Source of the DNA: JACCZR01 sp963844805
GTDB taxonomy: Bacteria > Actinomycetota > Thermoleophilia > Solirubrobacterales > Thermoleophilaceae
Reading direction: 5' to 3'
Assembly: GCA_963844805.1 (NCBI GenBank)
Contig: CAWJPU010000007.1
Location: forward strand, 1-64,000
Length of the DNA stretch: 64,000 nucleotides
Shown: piece after piece, positions 9,067 to 18,577 of the stretch
Layout: the number at the start of each line of letters is the position of its first letter
How positions within the stretch are numbered: the first letter of the stretch is position 1
The notes under the pieces: model-generated
Seen by the model: the letters and a program-made list of their open reading frames with translations, nothing else
What the model was told of the DNA's origin: nothing
The model's database searches: none
Translations under genes and position numbers: made by a program

Positions 9067-9102
9067 GCAAAAAATTCGTCAGCGCGCTGAGCGTTTTTTC
9101 GG
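9067..9102. repeat. Dispersed palindrome, copy 2 (terminator-like)
   Basis: The sequence GCAAAAAATTCGTCAG is followed by CGCTGAGCGTTTTTTCGG. The A-run, CGTCAG stem and T-run match the other copies. It lies after the hydrolase stop and before the next gene on the same strand, so here it would separate two transcription units rather than converging genes. Confidence 0.75.
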
Positions 9103-9155
9103 AAGGTGTGCGCGCGACCGGCGGTCGTCCGGCGCTGGGCTAGCGTGCGCGGCGC

Positions 9156-10385
9156 TTGCGCCGCACCGCCCTCCTCTTCGTCGGCCTGTTCGTCGCCTAC
9201 GCGCTCACCGTGGGCCTCGAGGCCGAGGGCTCGTCGCGCTTCGCCCGCGACGAGTCGCACGTGCTGCTGACCGCGCAGTCGCTGGTCGAGGACGGGGACT
9301 TCGACGTCCGTAACAACCTGCGCGACGGCTCGTACCGCGACTTCCAGCCCGCCCCGGTGCGCGCCATCGGCAAGGCGCACGACGGGCGTCTGCGCGAGCC
9401 GACGGGCATCGGGCTGGCGATCGCAATCGCGCCCGCCTTCGCGGTCGGCGGCGCCACCGGCGCCTCGCTGCTGCTGGCCGCCATCGCCGCGCTGGCGGTG
9501 TGCGTGGCCTACCGGATCGCGCTGCGGGTCGTGCCCGACCCCTGGGCGATCGGGGCCGCGGCCGCCGTGGGGGTGTCACCGCCCATGCTCGTGCACGCCA
9601 CCTCCGTGCTGCCCGAGCTGCCGGCCGGCGCGTGCCTGGCCGGCGCCGTGCTGCTCACGCTGCGCCAGGACGACCGGATCTCGCGCCGCGAGACCTTCGT
9701 GCTGTTCGCGCTGCTCGGGCTGCTGCCGTGGCTGGGCGTGAAGTACCTGCCCGCCGCCGCCTGGTCGGCTTCCTCGCGGCGCGCAAGCTGTGGCGGGCGC
9801 GGCGGCGGCTGCTGGCCACCGGCGCCACCGAGCTCGCGACCTTCTCGCTGGCCTTCTGGGTCGGGATCAACCAGGCGCTCTACGGCGGCCTGTCGCCCTA
9901 CTCGGTCAACCCCGTGGGCGTGGACCCCAGCGGGGTCGAGGGCCTCGCCCACCTCGAGCGCGCGCCGCGGCTGGCCACGCTGTTCGTCGACCCCGGGCTC
10001 GGGCTGCTGCGCTGGGCGCCGGTGCTGGCGCTGGCCTTCGGCGGGCTGTTCCTGCTGGCGCGCTCGACGCGCGGCGGCCTGGCGCGGGCGCTGCCGGGCG
10101 TGAAGGAGTCCGAGCGCGCCGCCGGGCTGTGCGCGGCGGTGATCGGCGTGCAGCTGCTGGTGGCGGTCTTCCTCGCGCCGACGCTCAGCGGCGGCGCCTT
10201 TCCGCCGCGCCACCTGGTCGCGGTGCTACCGCTGGCCGTGCCCCTGGCCGCCTGGGGCCTGCGTCACGTGCCCCGGTTGGGGGCGGCCCTGGCGGTGGTG
10301 ACCGTCGCGCTCTCGCTCTGGCTCGTGCTCGACACGGCGTTCGGGGACGGCTCGCTGCTGCCGTCGGGCGCCACGAAGTCGCTCG
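9156..10385 (+). CDS. GT-C-like multi-pass membrane protein (frameshifted)
   Basis: Starts at TTG 9156 with a first transmembrane segment (TALLFVGLFVAYALTVGL). The first loop, FARDESHVLLTAQSLVEDGD, resembles the acidic first loop of GT-C glycosyltransferases of the ArnT/PMT type. Several hydrophobic helices follow. At about 9748-9772, in a GCC-repeat tract, the coding sequence shifts frame (one base missing) and continues with LVGFLAARKLW and more helices to ALSLWLVLDTAFGDG near 10360. The exact stop is obscured by indels; the sequence beyond about 10385 belongs to the MFS gene on the other strand. A lipid-linked sugar transferase role is an inference from topology and the acidic loop. Confidence 0.6.
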
Positions 10386-11816
10386 ACCGGGTCAGCGCCA
10401 GGCCGAGCAGCGCGCATACGAAGGCGATGACGGCGGCGACGATCAGGATCTCGTCGAGCGCCGAGACGAAGGCAGCGCTGGGCGCCGGGGATGCCGCGCG
10501 TCTGACCGGCCGAGATCGCCTCGGCCGCCCTGTCGGCGTCGGGCACTCGGTCGAGCCGCGCTCTCCACGCGGGCCTGGAAGATCGCTCCGAGCATCGCCG
10601 TGCCGGTGGCGATGCCCACCTGGCGGAAGGTGTTGTTGATGCCCGAGCCCATGCCGCTGCGCGCGCGGGGCACCACGCCGACGGCGGTCTGGGCCAGCGA
10701 GGGGTTGACCATCCCGATGCCGATGCCCGCCAGCACGAAGCCGGGGACCAGCGCGGTCCACTCGCTGTCGGTGTCGACCGCCCGCATCAGGATCAGGGCG
10801 ACGGCGACCAGCGTCAGCCCGGCCCCGAAGAACAGCCGGATCGGGAACTGCGCGGCGAGGCGGCCCGGCCAGCGGGGCGACGAAGAACGAGATCACCGAC
10901 AGAGGCAGGAAGTAGAGGCCGGTGTCCAGCGGGTCGTGCCCCAGCACGCCCTGCAGGTAGAGCGTGAGGTAGAGGAACATCGAGAACATCGACGCAGCTG
11001 AGGCCGAAGGCCACGATCGAGGCGCCGGCGAAGGCCGGCTTGCGGAACAGGGACAGGTCGAGCATCGGCTCCTTCGACCCGCGACCTCGACGGCGACGAA
11101 GGCGGACGAGCAGCACGACCGAGGCCACGAACAGCGACACGATCAGCGTGCTGCCCCACCCCTCCGCGTTGCCGCGCACGACCGCGAAGATCAGGCAGAA
11201 CAGAGCGCTGGAGAAGGTGATCACGCCCGGGACGTCGATCGAGCGGGCGGCGGGGTCGCGCGACTCGGGCACGCGGGCAAGCGTGAGCGCGATGGCCGCC
11301 AGGCCCACCGGCAGGTTGACCAGGAAGATCCACTCCCAGCCCAGGCCTTCGGTCAGCACGCCGCCGACCAGCGGGCCGACGGCGACCGCGCCGCCGATGG
11401 TGGCGCCCCAGATGCCGAACGCGGTACCGCGCTGGCGGCCCTCGAACTCCTCGGCGAGCAGCGCGAGCGAGGTGGCGAAGAGGACCGCGCCGCCGACGCC
11501 CTGGAAGCCGCGCGAGACGATCAGCGCGATCGGGCTGCCCGCCAGGCCACAGGCCAGCGAGGACAGCGTGAAGACGGTCAGGCCGAAGACGAAGACCTTG
11601 CGGCGGCCGATGCGGTCGGCGGCCGAGCCGGCGGTGAGCAGGAAGGCGGCGAGGGTGAGCGCGTAGGCGTCGATCACCCACTGCAGGTCGGAGAAGCGTC
11701 GCGTCGAGGTCCCGCTGGATCTCCGGCAGCGCGACGTTCACCACCGTGATGTCGATCAGCAGCATGAAGGTGGCCACGCACGCGGCCACCAGGGTCCAGC
11801 GCTGGCGCGAGCTCAT
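10370..11816 (-). CDS. MFS transporter, EmrB/QacA (DHA2, 14-TMS) type, with five frameshifts
   Basis: Starts at ATG 11816, overlapping the meaB stop by 4 nt (ATGA). The opening SSRQRWTLVAACVATFMLL and DITVVNVALPEIQRDL is diagnostic of the DHA2 drug-exporter family. The reading frame breaks near 11697, 10994, 10868, 10558 and 10480; in each case the expected sequence resumes in another frame (DAYALTLAAFLLTAG, MFSMFLYLTLYLQGVLG, SGMGSGINNTFRQVG, ILIVAAVIAFVCALLGLAL). Order and spacing are those of an intact 14-helix transporter, so I read this as indel errors rather than a true pseudogene. The 3' end near 10370 is approximate. Confidence 0.75.
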
Positions 11817-12778
11817 TCGGCCTCGGTCTCGCGCTCGAGCAGGCGGCCGGCGGCGCTGGCCGGATCGAGCTTGCGCGCCACGACCTCGTCCAGCATCTCC
11901 TTGACCTCGGGGTCCTCTCGCGTGGACTCCTCGAGCCGGCGGCGCATGCGCGCGCTGGCCAGGGCCAGCACCTCGTTCATCAGGTTGCGGCCCCTTCGGG
12001 TCTCGAGGCTGCCCTCGGCCTCGATGTAGTCGCGGTGCGCGGAGATCTTCTCGACCAGCTCGTCGATGCCCTGTCCCTTCGAGGCCTCGGTCTGCACGAT
12101 GGGCACGCGCCAGCCCTCCTGCGGGCCCAGCGACAACGTGGCCCGGATCTCGCGGACCATCGTGTCGGTCATCGGGTGGTCGGACTTGTTGACCACGATC
12201 ACGTCGGGGATCTCCATCACGCCGGCCTTCAGGGCCTGGACCGAGTCGCCGGAGCCCGGCATCAGCACCAGGACCACGGTGTCGGCGTGGCCGATGATGT
12301 CCACCTCGGCCTGGCCCACGCCGACGGTCTCCAGCAGCACGTCGTCCTTGCCGCTGGCGTCCATCAGCAGGGCGGCCTGGAGCGTGGCCTCGCTCAGGCC
12401 GCCGAGCGAGCCGCGGGTGGCCATCGAGCGGATGAACACGCCGGGGTCGAGGAAGTGGTCGGCCAGGCGGATGCGGTCGCCCAGCAGCGCCCCCTTGGTG
12501 AAGGGAGAGGTGGGGTCGATCGAGAGCACGGCGACCTCGCGGTCGCGGCCGCGCGCGTGCTCGACGAGCTTGCCGATCAGGGTCGACTTGCCCACGCCCG
12601 GCGCGCCGGTGAAGCCCACCACGGCGCTGCCGCCGGTGCTCGGGTAGACCTCGCGCACCAGCTCCCAGCCCTCGGGGTCGTCGTTCTCGACGAGCGAGAT
12701 CGCGCGGGCCAGGGCGCGCTTGTCGCCCTTCAGCAGGCGCTCGGAGAGCTCGGCGGCGGTCTGTCCCGGGGCGGCCAC
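11813..12778 (-). CDS. meaB: MeaB/ArgK-type GTPase, methylmalonyl-CoA mutase chaperone
   Basis: 321 residues from GTG 12778. It has the P-loop GFTGAPGVGKSTLIG, the switch region LLETVGVGQAEVDI and the guanine-specificity motif NKSD, plus the C-terminal dimerisation arm typical of G3E GTPases of this family. MeaB proteins load and protect the adenosylcobalamin cofactor of methylmalonyl-CoA mutase, a step in propionyl-CoA metabolism. No mutase gene is in the window. The stop overlaps the start of the MFS exporter; the ABC permease gene ends 44 nt upstream. Confidence 0.92.
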   Translation of the reverse strand: MAAPGQTAAELSERLLKGDKRALARAISLVENDDPEGWELVREVYPSTGGSAVVGFTGAPGVGKSTLIGKLVEHARGRDREVAVLSIDPTSPFTKGALLGDRIRLADHFLDPGVFIRSMATRGSLGGLSEATLQAALLMDASGKDDVLLETVGVGQAEVDIIGHADTVVLVLMPGSGDSVQALKAGVMEIPDVIVVNKSDHPMTDTMVREIRATLSLGPQEGWRVPIVQTEASKGQGIDELVEKISAHRDYIEAEGSLETRRGRNLMNEVLALASARMRRRLEESTREDPEVKEMLDEVVARKLDPASAAGRLLERETEAE

Positions 12779-12822
12779 GACCCGCCATCCTAGAATCGCC
12801 GGGCGTGCGCGCCGCGCGCGGA

Positions 12823-15368
12823 CTACTCGTAGGCCAGCGCGTCGAGCACGTCGATCTTCGCCGCGCGCCGGGCCGGCCCGATCGCGGCCACCACTCCCGC
12901 CAGCGCGGCAAGCACCAGCAGGGCGATCAGCGTGACCACAGGAAACGAGAGCACGAACCCTTCATCGGCAAGTGGGCGGGAAACCAGAGCGGCGAACACC
13001 AGCCCGAGCACCGATCCCAGGATCGCCCCGATCAGCGCGGTGATCGCCGCCTCGTAGCGGATCACCTGCCTGACCTGGCGCCGGGACATCCCGATCGCCC
13101 GCATCATCCCGAGCTCCCGCGTGCGCTCGTGGATGGACAGCGCCAGCGTGTTCACGATCCCGAACAGCGACACGATCACCGCCAGCGACAGCAGCGCGTA
13201 GATCAGCCCCAGCAGCTGGTTGATCTGCTCGGACTGGCTGTCCTTGAGCTGCTTCTGGTTCAGCGACTCGGTCGAGGGGAACTCCCGCTTGACCAGCGCG
13301 TCGACCGGCCTGGCGCTCGCCCCCGGCTGCAGCTTCACGAACGTCTTGCTGGGCCGGCTCTCGCCGAAGTCCCGCGCCAACGCGCGCTGGGTGATGACGA
13401 AAGAGCCCAGCAGGTCGTCGCTGCTGTCCTCGACGCTGCCCGTCACGCGATAGGTGACTCGCTTGCCGGTCGGCGTCTCGACGGTGATCGGGTCCCCGAC
13501 CCCGATGTCGTGCGACTCGCCCCAGCTCTTGTCGATGATCGCGTCGCGGTCGCCGAGGGCGGTGAGGGTGGACTGGTCGCCCTCGTCGAAGTCGAGCTTG
13601 AGCACCTTGCTCACGGTCGTCGGGTCCACCGCCGACATCCGCTGCTCCCCGCGGATCGCCTTCACGCGGCCCGCGCTGTAGGCCAGCGACGAGACGGTGT
13701 CCACTCCCTCGACCCGCTGGACCCGTCGGCCGAGGACCGCGGGTATCGGCGAGAACCCGTCGGTGCTCTGCACGGTGAGGTCGCCCTGGAAGTTCTTGTC
13801 GATCGAGTCCGAGATCGACTTGCTGAAGCCGGCCGCGAACACGGTCACGAACACCACCACGGCCAGGCCGATCATCAGCGCCGCCGCGGTGACGGCGGTG
13901 CGGCCCGGCTTGCGCATGGCGTTCTCGCGCGCCAGGCGGCCGGTGATCCCGCGCACCGCCTCCAGGGGCTTGCCGCTCACCGAGGCGAGCGGCCGCACCA
14001 GCCGCGGGCTGAAGATGGACACCGCCAGCAGCACGAGCACGGTGCCGGCGCCCATCAGCCCCGCCGCCGAGCCCGAGGACTCGATGCCCCGAACAGGCCC
14101 ACCAGCACGAGCCCCACGCCGCCGATCCCGAGCGCGAGCGCCGCGACGAGCGCGATCCGCCCCCGCCGCGCCGACTCGGGCAGCGCCGCCTCGCGCAGGG
14201 CGGCCATCGGCGACACCCGCGTCGCGCGCAGCGCCGGCGACAGCGCCGAGACCAGCGTGACCCCGATCCCGATCGCCAGCGAGACGATGATCGTCCGGAT
14301 CTCCAGCACGGTGCCGGTGTTCGGCAAGTCGATGCCGGCGGACTTGAACAGCGAGTTGATCAGCGGCGCGAAGGCGATGCCCCCGAGCAGGCCGAGCACC
14401 GAGCCCACCGCCCCGATCAGCGCGGCCTCGATGCCCACCGAGGCGAGGATCTGCCCGCGCGACGCGCCCAGCGTCCGCAGCATCCCGAACTCCCGGATGC
14501 GCTGGGCGACGGTGATCGAGAACGTGTTGAAGATCAGAAACGCGCCGACGAAGATCGACACGAAGGCGAACACCAGCAGCGCGATCTTCAGGAACTTGAG
14601 GTCGTCGGCGATGTCGCTCGACTCGCGGTCGGCGTTCTCCGCCCCGGTCTCCACGCGCACCTGGGGCGGCACCACCCGGGCGATCCGGCGCTTGAGCTGA
14701 TCGGGGTCCACGCCCTCGGCCGCCGCGACCGATATCTGGTCGTACTTGCCCCCCTTGCCCGCCACCCGCTGGGCCTCGGGGCCGACCAGCACGGCGGTGC
14801 TCGCCCCGCCGCTCGACGTCTCGCCCAGCCGCACCAGCCCGGTGACCCGGTAGCGACTGATCTCGCGGTCACCGGCCACGCCCACGCGCCCGCCCACCCG
14901 CAGCCCCGCGCGCTTGGCGCTCGCCGCGTCCACGGCGGCCTCACCGGCGGTGCGCGGCGGGCGGCCTTGGGTGTAGGTGAAGGTCTCGAACGGCTGGGGC
15001 AGCGCCGAGGAGACGAAGTTGGGCGCGAAGCCCTTGACGAGCGGGTCGCCCTTGTCGTCGACCAGCTTGACCATCGAGAAGATGCCGCCGGCGGCCTTCT
15101 GGACCCCCTCGACCCCGCGGACCCGATCCAGCACGCCGGCCGGGAAGGCCGGCGGGTCGCGGTCCTCCTGGGCGACGGGCTCGCGCGGGGTGACCGCGAC
15201 GTCGGTGCCCTTCACGGCCTCCGAGAAGATGTCGTCGAAGGACTTGTTGATCGTGTCGGTGAGGACGTAGGTCCCCGCCACGAAGGCCACGCCCAGGAAG
15301 ACGGCGAGCGTGGTGGTGAAGGTCCGGAGCTTGCGGGAGCCGAGGCCTCTGAGCGCCAGGCGAAGCAC
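12823..15368 (-). CDS. ABC transporter permease, FtsX/MacB type, two MacB-FtsX units (frameshifted)
   Basis: A protein of about 845 residues from GTG 15368. The first half has an N-terminal anchor (FTTTLAVFLGVAFVAGTYVL), a large extracytoplasmic domain and three C-terminal helices with FGMLRTLGASRGQILASVG. The second half repeats the plan (AVTAAALMIGLAVVVFVTVF, then LGMMRAIGMSRRQVRQVI). At about 14080-14086 one base appears to be missing: LVLVGLFG ends one frame and IESSGSAAGLMGAG continues in another. Two FtsX modules in one chain is the usual layout of actinobacterial export permeases. It starts 4 nt after the ATPase gene and forms an exporter with it. Substrate unknown; lipoprotein, lipid or peptide export are options for this class. 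Confidence 0.85.
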
Positions 15369-15372
15369 CGGG

Positions 15373-16102
15373 CTAGGCGACGTCCTTCATCAGCTCGTGC
15401 ACCCGGTCCTCGCTCTCGGCCTCGCCGTCGTGGGCCACCTGGCCGTCCCGGAGCACCACGAGCCGGTCCGCGAACGAGGCCGCGTGCGCGTCGTGGGTGA
15501 CCATCACCACGGTCTGGCCGAACTCGTCGACCGACTGGCGCAGCAGTGCCAGCACCTCCGTCGCTCGAGGTGGAGTCGAGGTTGCCGGTGGGCTCGTCGG
15601 CGAACACCACGGCGGGCTTGGACACCAGCGCCCGCGCCACCGCCACGCGCTGTTGCTCGCCGCCCGACAGCTCGGCCGGCCGGTGCGTGCGGCGATCGTC
15701 CAGCTTCACCACGTCGATCAGCCGGTCCACCCATTCCCGGTCGGGGTCGCGACCGGCGATGGTCAGTGGCAGCACCACGTTCTCCTCGGCGGTCAGGACC
15801 GGCAGCAGGTTGAAGAACTGGAAGATGAAGCCCAGCTTGTCGCGGCGCAGCTCGGTGAGCCCGGAGTCGTCGAGGCCGGCGAGCTCGGTGCCGTCGAGGG
15901 TCACCGAACCCGAGGTGGGGACGTCGAGCCCGGCAAGGATGTGCATGAGCGTCGACTTGCCCGAGCCCGACGGGCCCATGATCGCCGCGAACCGGCCTTT
16001 CTCGAAGCTGACGGTCACGCCATCCAGCGCTCTTACCGCCGCCGGGCCCTCTCCGTAAATACGGTGCACGTCGGAGGCTTCGATGATCACCTCGCGCGAC
16101 AC
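15373..16102 (-). CDS. ABC transporter ATPase, LolD/MacB type (frameshifted)
   Basis: Walker A (GPSGSGKSTLMHILAGLD), Q-loop (FIFQFFNLLPVL), signature (LSGGEQQRVAVARAL) and Walker B (VVFADEPTGNLDS) are all present. Near 15560 one extra base moves the frame; the protein continues with TEVLALLRQSVDEFG, the switch histidine in VTHDAHAA, and ends DRVHELMKDVA at 15373. The start is GTG 16102 or GTG 16090; the first overlaps the divergent acyltransferase start by 20 nt. It powers the adjacent FtsX-type permease. Confidence 0.85.
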
Positions 16103-16742
16103 TAGAGAGGACGTCCGCCGGGCTCCCGCGCCGCTGCACGGCGGGCCGCTCGCGTTGCTGCGCTTCATGCGCGGCAAGGGCATGCTCACGCCCAAGTACG
16201 CCCGGCTGCTCGTCCGCCTTGGGCTGCGGCGGCTGTGGCACCGGCGCCTGGTCAGCGACGGGATCGCCTTCATCGGGCCGAAGGTGGTGATCCAGATCGG
16301 CCGCACCGGGCGGATCGAGCTGGGGCGCTGGTCGTGGATCGGGCACGGCACGAAGCTGCGCGCCCACGAGGGGCTGATCTCGATCGGAGCCAAGACCGTG
16401 CTCGGCCAGGAGTGCACGATCTCGGCCTTCCAGCACGTCTCGATCGGCCGCGAATGCGTGGTCGCCGACCGCGTGATGCTGATCGACTTCGACCACGGGA
16501 TGGTCGAGGTCGACCGCCCCGTGCGCCTGCAGGGCATCTACAAGCGCGACGTGCGGGTGGGCAACAACGTGTGGATCGGCTACGGCGCGTGCATCCTGCG
16601 CGGCGTCACCGTGGGCGACAACGCGGTGATCGGCACCAACGCCGTGGTCACCCGCGACGTGCCCGACAACGCGGTGGTCGGGGGCGTCCCGGCGCGCGTG
16701 ATCCGGATGCGCGACGAGCCCACGCGCATGCGCTACGAGTAG
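16083..16742 (+). CDS. Left-handed beta-helix (hexapeptide-repeat) acyltransferase
   Basis: 219 residues if ATG 16083 is used; ATG 16167 (MRGKGMLTPKY) is an alternative that avoids overlap with the divergent ATPase gene. Hexapeptide-type repeats run through the protein: RIELGRWSWIGHGT, LISIGAKTVLGQECTI, GNNVWIGYGACILRGVTVGD and NAVIGTNAVVTRDVPDNAVVGGVPA. This is the WbbJ/maltose-acetyltransferase class, which acetylates sugars using acetyl-CoA. The target is unknown. The end overlaps the XRE regulator tail-to-tail by 10 nt. Confidence 0.85.
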   Translation: MITSRDTREDVRRAPAPLHGGPLALLRFMRGKGMLTPKYARLLVRLGLRRLWHRRLVSDGIAFIGPKVVIQIGRTGRIELGRWSWIGHGTKLRAHEGLISIGAKTVLGQECTISAFQHVSIGRECVVADRVMLIDFDHGMVEVDRPVRLQGIYKRDVRVGNNVWIGYGACILRGVTVGDNAVIGTNAVVTRDVPDNAVVGGVPARVIRMRDEPTRMRYE

Positions 16743-17146
16743 CCGGCCACGAGCCGCTGGATCGCCTCCTCGGGCGTGAGGCCGATTCGCCGCATCAGCC
16801 GGACCACGGTGAGCTCGGCCTCGCTCACCTGCTTGACCGCCTCGTCGATCCCGAGCAATCGGCCGGGATGGACCTCGAACGCCTCGGCAAGGGCGATGTA
16901 GACGAACAGCGGCGGGCTGGCCCAGCCGCGCTCCAGCCTGGAGAAGAAGCTCGAGCTGTAGGAGCGGCCGTCGGCGCGGGGGGCCAGCGTGCTCAGGTCC
17001 TTGAGAAGGAGGCCCGCGTCTCGACGGCGCCGGCGGACGCGGCCGCCGACCACCTCGCCCCATTCACACCGGTAGCGGCTCGCCCACACCGAGTCTGACG
17101 GCGCGGTCCCGAGGTTCATCGGGAAATCGACCTGGTGGCGTGGCAT
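16733..17146 (-). CDS. XRE-family helix-turn-helix regulator
   Basis: About 137 residues from ATG 17146; ATG 17119 is an alternative. The HTH lies in VGGRVRRRRRDAGLLLKDLS followed by SSSFFSRLERGWASPP, the recognition-helix pattern of Cro/C1 proteins. The C-terminal part (EAVKQVSEAELTVVRLMRRI) may be a dimerisation helix. The upstream 246 bp contain repeated sequence and two similar TTGCA-n5-TGCA elements that could be its operators. Target genes are unknown. Confidence 0.75.
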   Translation of the reverse strand: MPRHQVDFPMNLGTAPSDSVWASRYRCEWGEVVGGRVRRRRRDAGLLLKDLSTLAPRADGRSYSSSFFSRLERGWASPPLFVYIALAEAFEVHPGRLLGIDEAVKQVSEAELTVVRLMRRIGLTPEEAIQRLVAGYS

Positions 17147-17183
17147 CGCCTGCCTGAGCCCGGCGGGCGGACGTCTCGCCCCC

Positions 17184-17240
17184 CACCGCGGGCGCTCACC
17201 ACCGCGGGGCGGCCCGTCACCGCGGGGCCCCACCGCGGGG
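17184..17240. repeat. Four copies of CACCGCGGG(G) upstream of the XRE gene
   Basis: CACCGCGGG(G) starts at 17184, 17200, 17218 and 17231, so the spacing is irregular (16, 18 and 13 bp). The block sits about 40-95 bp upstream of the XRE start. It may be a regulator-binding cluster or simply GC-rich drift. The spacing is too short and uneven for a CRISPR array. Confidence 0.5.
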
Positions 17241-17263
17241 CGCTGGGGATTTTCAGCAAGCGA

Positions 17264-17299
17264 GTTGCACCGCGTGCACTGACTTGCATCCGGTGCAAG
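17264..17299. promoter_or_regulatory. Two tandem TTGCA-n5-TGCA elements, candidate operator
   Basis: TTGCACCGCGTGCA and TTGCATCCGGTGCA start 19 bp apart, close to two helical turns. The second is a perfect inverted repeat, CTTGCA-TCCGG-TGCAAG. They lie about 120-150 bp upstream of the XRE gene and downstream of the end of the GT4 gene, so the XRE promoter is the natural target. Binding by the XRE protein is an inference. Confidence 0.45.
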
Positions 17300-17392
17300 C
17301 CGTTGCCCGAATCTCGCCAGGGGGTCCGGGAGGAGGTGCGTGCCTAACGGCGCTCTGATGCGAAGTGCTTCAGTGCCGGCCCGCGAGCGCCA

Positions 17393-18577
17393 CTAGCGCA
17401 CAGGCTGACCAACCAAGTCGCGATATGCGGCGAGAGTCTGACGGGCGACGTCGCCCCAGTCGAACGTGAGCACGTGCTCGGAGGCCTCGGCGACCAGCCG
17501 GTCACGCAGCACCTCGTCGGTGAGCAGCCGCTCGGCCATGGTGGCCAGGTGCGCGGGGTCGCCGCCGTGGAAGCGCAGGCCCACGCGCTCGCCCGCCGGG
17601 ACGATCTCCCGCAGCCCGCCGGTGTCGGCGACGATGCAGGGGCAGCCCGAGGCCATCGCTTCGAGCGCCACGAGGCCGAAGGGCTCGTACAGCGACGGCA
17701 CCACCGTGAGGTCCGAGATGCGGTAGAGCGAATGCAGCACGTCGTCGCCGATCCAGCCCAGGAAGGTGCCGTAGGGGTCGAGCCCCAGCTCGGAGGCCTG
17801 CCGGCGCAGGTCCGCCTCCGCGGTGCCCGAGCCGGCGACGAGGAAGCGGACGTTGCCGAGCCGCTCCACGAGGTCGGGCATCGCCTCCAGCGCGAGCTGG
17901 AAGCCCTTCTCGTACACGAGCCGGCCCACCAGCAGCACCAGCCGCTCGTCGGGGGCGGCGAAGCGGGCGCGGAGCGACTCCAGGTCGTCCACCGGCACCA
18001 GCTCATCCGGGTCGATGCCGTTGGGGATCACCGTGATGCGCTCGTACTCGAGGCCGTAGACGTCGGCGATGTGCTCGCGCATGTAGGACGAGCAGGCGAT
18101 CACGCGCTCGGCGCGGTTGGCCATCCAGCGCTCGACCCCGTGGATGTAGGACTGCGGGTGCTTGTCCACCCAGCCCTGGTGGCGCCCGTACTCGGTCGCG
18201 TGGATGGTGGCCACGAACGGGCAGCGAAAGCGCTTGGCCAGGTGGTCGCCCGCGCTCGCCACCAGCCAGTCGTGGCCGTGCACGAGGTCGAACGTCAGGC
18301 GGTCGCCGAGGTCCACGCCCCGGGCCAGCATGTCGGCGTTCATGTGCTCGATCCAGGTGACGAACTCGCCCAGGTCGCGCGGGCGGTCGGGCTCGCGGAC
18401 GCGGTGGATGAGGACGCCCCCCGTCTCCTCCTCGGCCGGCGACTCCTCGTGGCCGCGCGTGATCACGTGCACCTCGATGCCCTCGGCCACCAGTCCCTCG
18501 GCCAGCTTGCGGACGTGCCGGGCCAGGCCGCCCTCGATGAGCGGCGGGTACTCCCAGGAGAGGATCAGGGTGCGCAA
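17393..18577 (-). CDS. GT4 glycogen synthase-like glycosyltransferase (Rv3032-type)
   Basis: 394 residues from TTG 18577, which gives the N-terminus RTLILSWEYPPLIEGGLARH; the GG loop is the ADP/UDP-glucose-binding signature of this family. The C-terminal Rossmann domain has VLLVGRLVYEKGFQ and the donor-binding motif SLYEPFGLVALEAMASG. The family makes alpha-1,4-glucan chains from activated glucose. The start overlaps the GH57 gene by 13 nt, making the pair translationally coupled. This GT4-GH57 pairing matches mycobacterial Rv3032-Rv3031, which build methylglucose lipopolysaccharide. Confidence 0.88.
   Translation of the reverse strand: MRTLILSWEYPPLIEGGLARHVRKLAEGLVAEGIEVHVITRGHEESPAEEETGGVLIHRVREPDRPRDLGEFVTWIEHMNADMLARGVDLGDRLTFDLVHGHDWLVASAGDHLAKRFRCPFVATIHATEYGRHQGWVDKHPQSYIHGVERWMANRAERVIACSSYMREHIADVYGLEYERITVIPNGIDPDELVPVDDLESLRARFAAPDERLVLLVGRLVYEKGFQLALEAMPDLVERLGNVRFLVAGSGTAEADLRRQASELGLDPYGTFLGWIGDDVLHSLYRISDLTVVPSLYEPFGLVALEAMASGCPCIVADTGGLREIVPAGERVGLRFHGGDPAHLATMAERLLTDEVLRDRLVAEASEHVLTFDWGDVARQTLAAYRDLVGQPVR

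Noticed and set aside
10370..11816. MFS gene as a true pseudogene
   Set aside because: Five frame breaks could mean decay, but all transporter motifs are intact and in order, no stop-only mutations or deletions are seen, and similar indels hit conserved genes across the window.
17184..17240. Possible CRISPR-like repeats
   Set aside because: The repeats are only 9-10 bp, spacers are 3-8 bp, and there are no cas genes.
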